Shown in pieces: positions 30,526 to 41,200 of a stretch of DNA of 64,000 bases. The notes beneath the pieces are model-generated. The model was not told the origin of the DNA, ran no database searches, and saw nothing but the letters and a program-made list of their open reading frames with translations. Location: the NCBI GenBank assembly GCA_949358305.1, contig OX442324.1:8653601-8717600 (forward strand), given 5' to 3'. Each line of letters opens with the position of its first letter. The first letter of the stretch is position 1. The position numbers and the translations under genes were made by a program. The stretch comes from Strigamia acuminata. Taxonomy: Eukaryota > Arthropoda > Chilopoda > Geophilomorpha > Linotaeniidae.

Positions 30526-31857
30526 GTGGATAAGCCAATAAAATTGTCGCAGTTCAATACAGATAATCTTCAGGATTTGCAAAATTGGGAATTGCCCAAA
30601 CCGGATTTGAAATTTATCGCTACTAGAAAGAAAAGGAACACTGGATCTGAATCCGACACTGAAACTCGGGAAAATAAGGAAGAGGAAGTCCGATCTCAAC
30701 CTCAACCAATCCTACAGAAGTTGGATTTCGCTACTTCAACAATAAAATTAATTCCACAAAAAGGTTTAGAAAAAATAATAAAGACATTTACACCAGTAAA
30801 GACTAAACCAGTTCCAACCCCAATTAAACCAAATTTTCCAAAGATGACATCACAAACTCCAACGGACGTATTGACCGACTTACTGAAGAGTTTGGTAGTG
30901 CAGAAGCGACCAGTCGTCACTTATGATACAGAAAAAGGCAACATCGACCAATGGCTTGTGGCATATGAAGCTACAATAGGAACAGATGATGAGAGAGTAA
31001 AACATTTGGCATTAGCCTTAAAGACTGATGGATTGGCATGGTTTGTGGAACAACTTAAGAAGAATCCGACATGGAAATGGACGGATTGGAAACCACAGAT
31101 CGAGAAAAAATTTCGAAGAAGCCAAGAAAATGTTTACAATACTCTCCACTTTATGAAACACAAAGAGGGTACAGCAGATGCCTTCATGAAGAAAGTCTTG
31201 GCCGAATGTGCGTTTATTCTACCAGAAATGACTGAAACTCAGAAAATAAATTACGTTTACCAAGGTTTGAAGCCTGCAATGCAGAAGATGATGATAACAG
31301 TATTTCCATCAACGTTAGAAGAAATGGAACAGAGACTTAAATTGTATGAAAGTCACAAAACAGAAGAACCAGCGGATCTACTGCTCACAATGTTTAGAAA
31401 AGTAGTAGATGAAAAGGTGAACCCTACGACAACAGGTACACTGTCTGGAACAGGGGGATCCCCAGTAAGCTACGCCGAGTTACTAGCTGAAAATATCAAA
31501 TTAAAACAGCAAAAGCTCGAAAAAGAGTCAGAAGAGCCACAACAATCGGTTCCACTATTCATACAAGGCGAGTGGTATATTCCAGCATTGCAGCGTGGAA
31601 ATTCCTTTAGAGGTAGATATAACAGAGGTAGACAGCGGTCAAATAGCAGTCCGACAACAACGCGTTCATGTGGATGTTGGCATCGTTATGGTTGTGAACA
31701 TAACACATCAGCGCCACAGGAGCAACAATCTCAAGAAAATAGAGGGAATCCAAACAACAGAAAGTGGTTTAAAAAGAAAAGGACACAAGGGAGTGGTAAA
31801 ACTAACCCTAATCCTAAGCAGAACCCACAACAAGGTCAACATGAAGAGGAAAACTAG
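30526..31857 (+). CDS. Gypsy-1 gag
   Basis: About 443 codons open from GTG at 30526, with a stop just before. The first ATG in frame is at 30844 (MTSQTPTDVLTDLL), in good context. Yet the part before that ATG is also conserved in Gypsy-2 (DKPIKLSQFNTDNLQDLQN versus DKPVKLTQTKTDGLLDLQN), so a non-AUG or spliced start is possible. The core contains YDTEKGNIDQWLVAYEATI and WFVEQLKKNPTWKWTDWK, a Ty3/gypsy retrotransposon-gag domain. The C-terminal end is basic, with the odd motif SCGCWHRYGCEH in place of a classic CCHC knuckle. Ends at TAG 31855-31857, beside a conserved frameshift site. Confidence 0.85.
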   Translation: MDKPIKLSQFNTDNLQDLQNWELPKPDLKFIATRKKRNTGSESDTETRENKEEEVRSQPQPILQKLDFATSTIKLIPQKGLEKIIKTFTPVKTKPVPTPIKPNFPKMTSQTPTDVLTDLLKSLVVQKRPVVTYDTEKGNIDQWLVAYEATIGTDDERVKHLALALKTDGLAWFVEQLKKNPTWKWTDWKPQIEKKFRRSQENVYNTLHFMKHKEGTADAFMKKVLAECAFILPEMTETQKINYVYQGLKPAMQKMMITVFPSTLEEMEQRLKLYESHKTEEPADLLLTMFRKVVDEKVNPTTTGTLSGTGGSPVSYAELLAENIKLKQQKLEKESEEPQQSVPLFIQGEWYIPALQRGNSFRGRYNRGRQRSNSSPTTTRSCGCWHRYGCEHNTSAPQEQQSQENRGNPNNRKWFKKKRTQGSGKTNPNPKQNPQQGQHEEEN

Positions 31858-34800
31858 TGGGTCGGCCACAAAGAAAATGTTACCATCCAAAGAAGAAAAG
31901 AAAGAGTAGAAGAGAGAAGATAATCGTAGTCGAAATGAACATTTCAGAATCTCTATTGGAAATTCCAGTAATAGTGAACAACATGGAAGTCAAGGCAGTT
32001 ATGGACAGTGGAGGAAAATGCAACATTATTAGCGAAGAGCTTGCTGAAGCTTTACAGTTGAATTACCCGCCCAGCCCAAACATTCGATTGCAAGGGGTAA
32101 GCGGAGAACTTGTGACTCCAATGGGAAAAACCAAGATGAACATTACAATTGGTGAATTAACATACAGGATCGAGGTCCTGATTGTTAAAGGATTTCATTA
32201 TGAATTACTGCTAAGTGACCCATTCATGCTGTTCGCGAAGTGCGTGTTAGACTACGACAAACAAAAAATCTTTGTGGGCCGAACTAGTGGAAAGGAAGTG
32301 TCATTTCCAATGAATAAAACTTTTGTTGATCAGAATTATGTTGCAAGGGTAATGAAAAACATCACTATTCCACCAATGCACGAATGCATTGTTCCCATCT
32401 ATTTGAATAAAGCGATTACATTAGACATGTTTGTGCAACCATTGCATAATGTTACTGATAGATTTGCTGTGATAGGTTGTAAAACTTTAACAGATTTCAA
32501 GAACGGCAAAGGCATCATTCGAGTGGCTAATCCGACCAAGAAGACAGTCTTTCTGAAGGAGAAGTCAGCAATCGCAAAAGCTTATTATGTGGTTGATGTT
32601 GGGGTGTTTGATGAAAAACAGGTACACTGTTTTGACTTTGACTCCTCAATAGCAAAAGACAAAATGAATAAAGACCAACAAGAGCAAATGCGACAACTTC
32701 TTCAAAAGAATCAAGACAGATTTGCTGTTTCTGACAAGGATTTGGGAAGAGTTCAGGTGTATAAGCATAAAATCGATACTGGAGACCATGACCCAATACA
32801 TTTGCAACCGTATCGTCGTTCTATGAAGGAAAAAGAAGTCGAAGCAGAGGAAACAAAGAAATTGCTTGATATGGGAGTGATAAGGGAATCAGAAAGTCCC
32901 TAGAGCGCGCCTGTATTGCTAATAAAGAAAAGAGATGGTAAGTGGAGATTTTGTGTCGATTGGAGACGATTGAATGCGATAACAAAGAAAATGGTGTACC
33001 CATTGCCAAGAATAGATGACACCTTAGATCAGCTGGCAGATGCACAGTTCTTCTCCATGATGGATCTCATTCAAGGATATTTCCAGGTAGAGATCAATGA
33101 AGAAGACAAAGAAAAGACAGCATTCACAACTTCCAGCGGGCATTATGAATTTAATGTCCTCGGCCAAGGTCTCTGCAATAGCCCAGCAGCTTTTCAAAAG
33201 CTAATAAACAAAGTATTAGGCAACCTCCTCGGCAAAGTTTGTATAGCGTACATTGACGACCTTATCATTTTCTCTAAAACATTTGATCAGCATTTGAAAG
33301 ATCTAGATAACGTTTTCGACAAGCTTAGACAATCTAACTTAAAGGTGAAGTTGAGCAAGTGCACATTTGGGACAAACACCATCAAGTATCTGGGACATGT
33401 AGTGGACTCCGAGGGTATATCGCCAGACCCTAGGAATCTGGAATCCGTCGCGAAGTTTCCAGTTCCTACTAACCTCAAACTTCTTCGAGGATTCATAGGG
33501 CTCTGTTCGTATTACAGGAAGTTTATTCCAGGTTTTGCGGACATATCCAAGCCCTTAGTCAATTTGACGAAGAAGGACGAGAAATTCGATTGGGGCCCAC
33601 CTCATGATAAGGCCTTTAGAACATTAAGGACCGCCCTAGTAACCGTGCCAGTTTTAGCTCACCCTAATTTTGAAGAACCCTTCATGGTATCGACAGACGC
33701 GAGCGCATATGGGCTTGGCGCAGTGTTGAAACAGAAGATAAACAAACAAGAACATGTGATAGCTTATACCAGCAGACTTCTCAGCCAAGCAGAACAGAAT
33801 TACAATGCCACAGGAAGGGAGTGTCTGGCCATTCTGTTTGGAATTGAAAAGTATCGACCTTATTTGTATGGTAAGAAGTTCCAGATTATTACAGACCATT
33901 CGGCACTTCAATGGCTAAAATCAGTCAAAAACCCCAACGGCAGACTAGCTAGATGGAGCTTAAAGCTAGTGGACTTTGATTTCGATGTGATCCACAAGAG
34001 CGGAAAAGCGCACAAAGATGCCGACGCCTTGAGCAGAATTCCAGACGATTTAGGCGAGGAAGAAAACGAAATAGTTCCCTCACTTTTACTCGAACAGCGC
34101 GACCTTCCTGCTGAGCAGCGTAAGGATAAGAAGCTACTGGAATTGATCACCGCAATGAATCAAGTAGAGCAACTTCCGAAGAAGAGAAGACGTCCTCTAA
34201 AGCAGTTCGTCCTTCTCGACAATGTGTTGTTTAGGAAGAAAAATTCTTTGAATTCCCTAGACACGGAAGTAAATCTGTTATATGTTCCGCAGCATTTGAA
34301 AACTGCAGTTCTTGAAGAAATGCATGACGGACTGACGGGTGCTCACTTGGGCCTAAACAAAACATGGAAGAGAATGAGAACAAGATTCTTCTGGCCCCGG
34401 ATATATAAAGACGTTAGAAATTACGTACTTTCTTGTCCACATTGCGCGAGCTCGAAATCAATGACAACACCGCCAAAAGGTTTAATGCAGCCGTGGTCTA
34501 CAATATCTAAGCCTTTCGAGAGGATTGCAATCGATACATTGGGAAGTTTTCCGACCTCCGACAAGGGCAACAAGTATGTTTTCGTAATGACAGATTATTT
34601 GTCGCGGACAGTGATTGCTAGAGCAGCTACAGCGTTGGAAGCAGCTAGAACTTTGCTTTATGAGTTAATGTTGAAGGAAGGCAGTCCGAGAGAAATCCTG
34701 AGCTATAAAGGCACAGAATACAGAAACAAAATGGTGGAAGAAGTATCAAATATGTTTAAAGCCCTACATAAAACCACTTCAGGGTACCATCCAAGGACCA

Positions 34801-34970
34801 ATGGCCTTACAGAAAGATTCAATGCGACGTTTGCAAAAATGTTGCAGATTTACGTTGATAAGGACCAGAGGAACTGGGATGATTTTTTGCCATTTTTGCT
34901 TTTCTCGTATAATACCGGTGTGCATGAGACGACAGGATATACACCTTATTATCTTTTGAAAGGATATGAA
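31845..34970 (+). pseudogene. Gypsy-1 protease-RT-RNase H-integrase
   Basis: Frame -1 relative to gag. It has a basic start GKLVGRPQRKC; protease AVMDSGGKCNIISEEL; RT with LLIKKRDGKWRFCVDWRRLN, FSMMDLIQGYFQV and CIAYIDDLIIFSK; RNase H with STDASAYGLGAVL and TGRECLAILF; integrase zinc finger from HDGLTGAHLG to LSCPHCASSK; core with IAIDTLGSFPTSD and TNGLTERFNAT. Defects: TAG at 32901-32903 where Gypsy-2 has tryptophan, and tyrosine (tat, 34704-34706) instead of the second catalytic aspartate of the integrase (Gypsy-2 SDKGTEY). The C-terminus is cut at 34970. Confidence 0.93.
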
Positions 34971-35153
34971 GTTACGTGGCTAAATGGGGATTGATTTAGT
35001 CCTACGTGACATGAAGTTAATCAAGAATGACACAGGGTTTTATATGTAAAATGCCTGTTGGCTTTATTAATCAAAGTCGGACATTTACTAATGTAAATGT
35101 TCGGTCATCAGCTCTTATTACATTTGTTCATTTATTAAGCTTAAAACACATAC
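34971..35153 (-). repeat. Inverted Gypsy-1-type LTR fragment
   Basis: Reverse complement of about 29797-29981, starting gttacgtggctaaatgggg, with roughly five differences. It is missing the first T and is joined directly to the truncated integrase frame. The distal end is cut by a Tc1-like element at a TA. So the 3' side of Gypsy-1 carries a second LTR end in the wrong direction. Confidence 0.88.
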
Positions 35154-35946
35154 AGTGCGCGCCAAAAAGATGAGTGCACCCCATTTTTCCTTCATTTTTC
35201 AGCAATGCGCGCGTGTTGAGTGTTGAAATTTTAAACAAAGATGCAAAATCATAACAAAATAAACTGCTGAAACAATTGGAGCGATTGAGATACAAACAAA
35301 AAATTTATTACAAAAAAATGAAAATAGAGGTGCGACAAAATGATGAGTGCACTACAATCAAACTTCAACAGTAAGCAAAATAGTTAAGACAATGAACTTG
35401 CATGTATAGATGGTGATAAATAGGTGATGTTGGATGAAAACTGTCAAAGCAGATTTTTAAATTGTCCATTTTTAAAGCCTCCACATCACTCTGAACTCCC
35501 CGACCCTTAAATTCAGGAAATATGAAATTTTATTGTAATAATGAATTTCTGAAAACACTTTTTAGACTAATTGGGGGTTCCTAATGCATAATTTCATAAT
35601 ATTTTTTAGGTTGGGACTCAATTTCTGTGCTAAAACACAACTTGAATGGAAAAGTTGCACATTGACTGGAGCCAAATGACAGAATTTTGCCTTTGTAACT
35701 TGTGTTAGGCTAGCAGCAGGCTTAATTTCAAATAGAATACAGCTTTCCTGCTCATCTTGTACTATTTTTATTTGGCTTAAAAATTTACAGGACTCAGCAC
35801 ACCACCCGCAGAGAATCATAAAAATTGCCCATTTGAGTACAGCAAGAAAACAGAATGTTCTAGGTGCATTAATAAACTCTGTCATGGTTTTGGATGAAAA
35901 AAAAATCAATCCAGATGCATTGAGAAGTGATTGGCATCCCAAACCA
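35152..35946 (+). mobile_element. Tc1-like DNA transposon, left part
   Basis: Starts at a TA target with CAGTGCGCGCCAAAAAGATG, a Tc1-type terminal repeat. A second repeat of the same word (gcgacaaaatgatgagtgcac) lies at 35330-35353, about 176 bp inside. That is the paired inner/outer repeat arrangement of IR/DR Tc1 elements. Most of the transposase, the right terminal repeat and the right flank are lost at 35946/35947, where the Copia-B LTR begins. Confidence 0.75.
35575..35946 (+). pseudogene. Tc1-like transposase fragment
   Basis: Plus-strand frame with one stop near its start. It contains LSCSSCTIFIWLKN, KIAHLSTARKQN and MVLDEKKINPDALRSDWHP. These line up with the second DNA-binding helix-turn-helix and the first catalytic block of Tc1 transposases (typically HLTxxHKxxR and FSDEKKFNLDGPDG). 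About 110 residues remain; the rest of the catalytic domain is missing. The minus-strand frame at 35562-36080 is its shadow. Confidence 0.65.
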
Positions 35947-36513
35947 CGAACAAATTGCCCAAAACGAAAGCAAAAATTGTTTAAATAAAACGTTTTATAG
36001 TTTCTCGAACCCCTTATTGTCCTTGTGTTGTTTGACCACTGGTTGTTCCTTCCCAAACTCGAATATTCCGGCACGAACACGAACTAGTTGCTTCACTCAT
36101 GGGCGCCGCCATGTTGGATGAGGAGGAAAACTTCTCTGCCGACCTCGAAATGACTTGCAAATCACCGTGAACGTTTTCCCAACGTTATTGTGGCCCATAA
36201 CCTTGTTAATTTGTGGCATAAAGTTGATTATCTTGTGTGAATCAGCAATGGTGTGGAAAACATCTAATGTGAAATGAAAAGCAAGCCATCTTTACTTGTC
36301 TAAGGCTGAGCAGCAAGTGAAGTTTATTATCCAGTCATGTGACTGGCCAAAACATAAACAACGCCCCCTTTGGGCAAAACATACAAACTGCATGTAAACA
36401 AATACTGCATCCAGCCGTGCAGGTAATTCATAACACTAATAATCGAGTAAATACAATGCAACAAGTGTCATCGCTTGATGATATGACATAACAGTATACA
36501 CTAAAGCATAACA
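35947..36513 (-). repeat. Copia-B 3' LTR
   Basis: About 567 bp, matching 48620-49185 with one indel in the first 100 bp and few base changes (for example aaacgt versus aaatgt). On the minus strand it starts TGTTATGCTTTAGTG. The other end does not show CA and probably lost some bases. Confidence 0.88.
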
Positions 36514-36531
36514 TTCGGTCCCCTCATATTA
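36514..36531 (-). promoter_or_regulatory. Copia-B polypurine tract
   Basis: On the minus strand gaggggaccgaa precedes the 3' LTR, and the RNase H stop lies only a few bases upstream. The 3' UTR is thus nearly absent, unlike Copia-A and Copia-D. Confidence 0.7.
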
Positions 36532-37600
36532 TCAAGCACTTAATACATCGAGATTAATTAAAAAACGATTACAAAACTGGACTAAGTCTGTCTTGTCGAC
36601 GGACTTGGTAAATATATCAGCGTGGTTTGACTTTGTCCCCACGTGTAACACTTGGAGATTGTCCCTTTTCACGAGTTCTTGTATGAAATGGTACCTGACA
36701 TCGATATGTTTTGTTTTTCTGTTCTCGATGTTCGATTTCGTAAAATCTACCGTGGAGATATTATCACAAAATACTCGGTGATAAAATTTATTAGCTAAAT
36801 CGGGAACTATCTCGTATAACACTCGAACGATCCATATGTAGTCTTTCACTGTCTCTGTGAGAGCTACATATTCCGCCTCCATAGTGGACAATGTCACGTT
36901 GCGCTGTTTGAATGTTCTCCAGAAAATTGGCGAATTCCCCAATGTTATAAGAGTTCCGCCAATTGAAATCCTATCGTCTCGATTGTTGGCGTAGTCAGAG
37001 TCACTGTAGCCAATGACTTCAATACGGTTATTAGGAAATAACATAAGCCCATAGTTCTTCGTCGATCTTAAGTAACTAAGCAAATCCAATAAAGCAAGCC
37101 AGTGTTCCCATCCTGGGTTGGATTGAAACTGACTTAAGATATTGATGGCATAAGTCATATCAGGTCTGGTCCTTGATCCTATAAATGCGAGTGATCCAAG
37201 CAGATTTCGATAAGGGATTTTCTCCATGATTTTGAAGTCCTCAATGGTGCTTGGACATTGCTTCTTGGTGAGAATCGTTGATTTGACCATTGGCTGCAAC
37301 CTGATTTTTACTGATTCGAGATGGTTTTGAAACCTCAGTAGCACTTTGTTAATGTATGATTTTTGGTGCAAAATCATACGTTGTTGATGTGCGTAGAATT
37401 CGACTCCTAATAATTTCTTGGTCTGTCCAAGTATCACGAGGTCGAATTGCGTTTTGATCATGTTGAGAACATTCATTGCATCTTCTTGTCGCTTGCCGAA
37501 AACAACAAGATCGTCGACGTACACGATCAAATACGCTACATTTCCAAACTTATATACACAGTTGCACCAGTCGACGTGTTGTAGGCCAAGCTTGAGTAAA
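36532..37600 (-). pseudogene. Copia-B RT palm and RNase H (after Copia-A)
   Basis: Minus-strand frame continuing the RT interrupted at 44417. It has LIVYVDDLVVFGK (relative spelling MIVYVDDLVVFGK), LGQTKKLLGVEFYAH, IPYRNLLGSLAFIGSRTRPD, GYSDSDYANNRDDRISIGG, STMEAEYVALTETVKDYIW, VFCDNISTVDFTKSN and NHADIFTKSVDKTDL. RT and RNase H residues are intact; the gene is broken only by the Copia-A insertion. Confidence 0.93.
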
Positions 37601-37605
37601 GTTTC

Positions 37606-38077
37606 TGTAGCAGAGGAGTGCGCTCACGGTATAAAATACTGTGTGTGGAAGCGAGTTTAAATGCCGAAACACGGCTAACATGAGCGCAATGACGTGCGCG
37701 CACCTCCAGCGCTTGAAAATGGTGGAAAATGAAGTCACTGCACTCTAAAGTGCTCATATATAGCAAACACAATGTAAAATAAACTAAATGTTTAATAAAA
37801 ACGAAAATGCTTACATAATTTGGTCCATTTAGATGGAGAAAATACATGAGTGCTTGCTGGCATGCAAGCGGCCATTGTGATTGTGAGAAAACATACATGC
37901 ACACCATCTGGTGTTAATAATAAGTAATACAAAAGTAAACAGTATAGAGGCAGCATTATGCCCAATGTTAAATAATGAAAAGAAGTCTAAATAAATACAC
38001 TAGGCTGCATAATGCAGTAATACATTAAGAAATGCGCAAAACAAGTACGGAGGACTGTTTGGCATCGATAAACAACA
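37606..38077 (-). repeat. Copia-A 3' LTR
   Basis: 472 bp; on the minus strand TGTTGTTTATCGATG to CCTCTGCTACA. The only clear difference from the 5' LTR is gcgctcac versus gcgttcac near the end. Confidence 0.96.
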
Positions 38078-38285
38078 ATTTCCCCCTTCGATGGCAAATA
38101 GCCGCAAAAATAAAGAATAAGTTAAGGGAAAAACTTTAAATGTAACTTTACATAGAATAATAATAATGGAAATAATAATTCGGAACATCGAGCCGGGTAC
38201 TGTTATATTAATCACTACGGAAGCCCGAAAATTCCCACTGGAACTCGATGATCCTCAAAATTCGGGAAAAACAAAATTAAGAATG
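38078..38285 (-). other. Copia-A polypurine tract and structured 3' UTR
   Basis: The purine tract cgaagggggaaat (minus strand, 38078-38090) borders the LTR. At 38186-38268 lies the block shared with Copia-D and Copia-F, with complementary words (cccgaa and ttcggg; catcgag and ctcgatg). No gene. Confidence 0.65.
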
Positions 38286-41200
38286 TCACGATAGGTTGAA
38301 ATTGAAAATCCGGGAAATCAGGAGACGCAGTTGAGATGATCCCAACCATTTGGTAAAAATGTCTGCCACGTTCATTGATCCGGGGACTTTGCGCAATTGG
38401 AATGCACCTGCTGTGTACCATTCCCGAATCCAATGAAATTTCACTCGGATATGTTTTGTTTTACTGTTCTCCACGTCATTTGATGTGAATTGGATGGAAG
38501 AAAGCGCATCGGAGAACACTAAAGGTGGTGAAGATCTATTCAGCATCGGTACGGAACTGTAGACATAATCCAGCCAATAAAGCTCACGGACGCACTCAAC
38601 GAGTGCGACAAATTCCGCCTCCATCGTTGAGCACGCCACGCTGGTTTGTTTTCTACAACTCCATCCGATGGGGACGTTTCCAATATAAGCTATATACCCG
38701 CCGAAACTCAAAGAAGTGCTGACTTCGGTGGCCCAGGACGCGTCAGTATATCCCCATAGTTGTCCATTGGAACAATTTGACAGTTCAATTGCATAATCCA
38801 AAGTATTACCTACATAGCGCACAACCTGCATGAGCGCCTTGATGTGAGTGTGGTTGTAGCAATTGTTGAATTGTGACAACATTATCACTGAGAATAATAT
38901 ATCAGGTCGTGTCCTCGATGCGAGGAAGAGAAGAGAGCCAATTAACGAACGATAAGGAAATTCTGGCAAGTCCTCTTTCGACCCTTTGACGAGCGTCGTT
39001 CCTGGTGTTACTGGGACCTTGATGAGTTTATCGGCGACAATTTCAAATTTCTTAAGAATCTTCTGTATGTATGCACGTTGGATGATGAAGATTCCCTTGG
39101 GAGTACGGATGAACTCTACACCTAAGAGTTTCGTAATTGGTCCTAAATTCACGACATCGAATTTGGTGCTAATGAGAGCAATTAATTGCGTCAGGATGCT
39201 ATCCGTCGCGTGAAATAGTACTATATCATCGACGTATATTAGCATCACGGCGGAAGTTCCGTATATGTACACACAGTTGCACCCTGGTAATCTGCGAAAT
39301 CCCAAATCGCGCAATGTTTGATCCAGTTTTTCAAACCATTGGCGCCCGGACTGATGGAGTCCGTAGAGCGACTTTATCAGGAGCCATACGTGATTTGGAT
39401 TTGAACATGTTGCGCCAGCTGGAATGCGCATATATACTTTGTGCGCAAGATCGCCGTATAGGTACGCGCACTTCACATCTAAATGCGCGTCCTTCCACCC
39501 TTTGAGGACTACTAATAGGCAGAAAAATAGGCGTATGAGAACAAAGTTGACAACAGGGCTAAAGACTTCATCGTAGTCTACACCTAACGTCTGACGAAAA
39601 CCCTGTGCCACTAATCTGGCGCGATATCTTGCTGGCTTGCCTAGAGCATCTTCCTTCAGTTTGAAGAGCCACTTGCACCCTAATATGGTTGTATTTTCCG
39701 GTTTTGGGACCTCTTCATAGACGCCTCTTTTTGCAAAAGTGTCTAACTCTTCATTAATGGCTTCCTGCCATTTGGTTGCATCCGGAAATCTTACAGCCTC
39801 TGCGTAACTTGTGGGATCACGACGACAAAGGTGCACTCTGGGAAGTGGTTGCGGAAGATCCTCCAATTCATATTCCATATTGCCAAAATAAAATAGTTCA
39901 GGATCATAAGGAATGTTATTCATGTGACAGAATTCCTCAACGTCACCTCTAGAACGTAATCGGAGTCCTGCTTCTGGGAAATAATAGACATCTGTTTTTA
40001 ATTTGCCGGGTTCCTGCACTTTGCGCAAATGTTCCTCCCTTTTCCAGTGTCTACACACAGTATCTCCACCAATGTAACGCCATTTATATGCAGTTGCAGC
40101 TCCAGTTGGAGGTGGACCATGGTGGGCTGCTTGATGAGCTTGTGGCGCATTTCCACGAGAGCCTCGACGAGCATTTACAAAACTCGGAGGTGAACCAGGT
40201 GGTGTATGACTTGGTGTATTGCTGGGAGTAATAACTGGACTCGGCACCGGCGTTATTACTGGAGTAATTAGAGGAGCTCGAATAGGAGATCCCGGAGTTG
40301 GAGTGGCTGGCGGAGTTCGGAATTGAGCACCCGCTGGGGTCGAATCGTCAGAGTCATAGTCCGTATCACATTCATCCTCTGAATCCGGAAATTTGGGCCA
40401 ATCAGTATATTGTAAACCGTCGTCAAACCTCACATGCGGTTGTGAAATGCGCAATGGTTGATAAGTTTGCGATGTTTGATGCGATTGGTCCTCATCTGGT
40501 CCCATCCACGGTTGCTGCGGACCTCGATAATGGTTGGAACGTTTGTAGGATTGCCGTTCGTCAATTTGGACGTGAATGGATTCGATGACTTTGTTATCTG
40601 TTGGATTCCAGACGCGATAACCTCGCGTTGTCGTGGCGTATCCAACCAAATAGCCCTCCCAAGCTCGTGGATCCAATTTGTCCCTGCCAGGAGCCGTGTG
40701 ATGTACCCAGCATTTGGAGCCTAACTTCCGGAGGTGTCGGAGCGAAAGGGCACGTCGTCGCCACAAAATATAGGGCACCTCATTTTTGAGACGAGAATGA
40801 GGGCACCGATTCTTTATATAAGAGAAAGTCACTGCGAATTCCGCCCAAAGTTCATTCGGAAGTCCGGTTTCATCCAGAATAGCACGCGTGTAATCCGCCA
40901 TTGTGCGATTTATGCGTTCCGCTGTGCCATTCATAGCGGGGCTATGTGGATTGGTCCGTTGGGCTTGAATCCCAGTTTCCTTTAAATAGCGGTCGAATTC
41001 GTTTGATAAGAACTCCCCTCCTCGGTCAGTTCGGATGGCCTTCACTCGTTTGCCTGTCACTCGTTCGATTCGTGTGACGTAGTCTTTGAACAATCCAAAT
41101 ACTTGGGATTTTTGAGCCATCGGAAATATCCAGGCATAGCGCGTGGCGTCGTCGATAATCGTTAGCACATAACGCGCGCCTCCGTAGGAAGTCGTTCTTG

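Larger units (their letters stand above)
29490..34970 (+). mobile_element. Gypsy-1, 3'-truncated Ty3/gypsy element
   Basis: Plus-strand element with 5' LTR, tRNA-Ala-type primer site, gag, and protease-RT-RNase H-integrase in the -1 frame. It breaks off inside the integrase C-part at YYLLKGYE (34970) and is joined to an inverted LTR fragment of the same family. It inserted into BEL gag; no second flank is left to show the target duplication. One in-frame stop (32901) and a lost integrase aspartate make it inactive. Confidence 0.93.

Noticed and set aside
35562-36080. 172-codon minus-strand frame
   Set aside because: It crosses the junction of the Copia-B LTR and the Tc1 fragment, and is antisense to the recognisable transposase frame.
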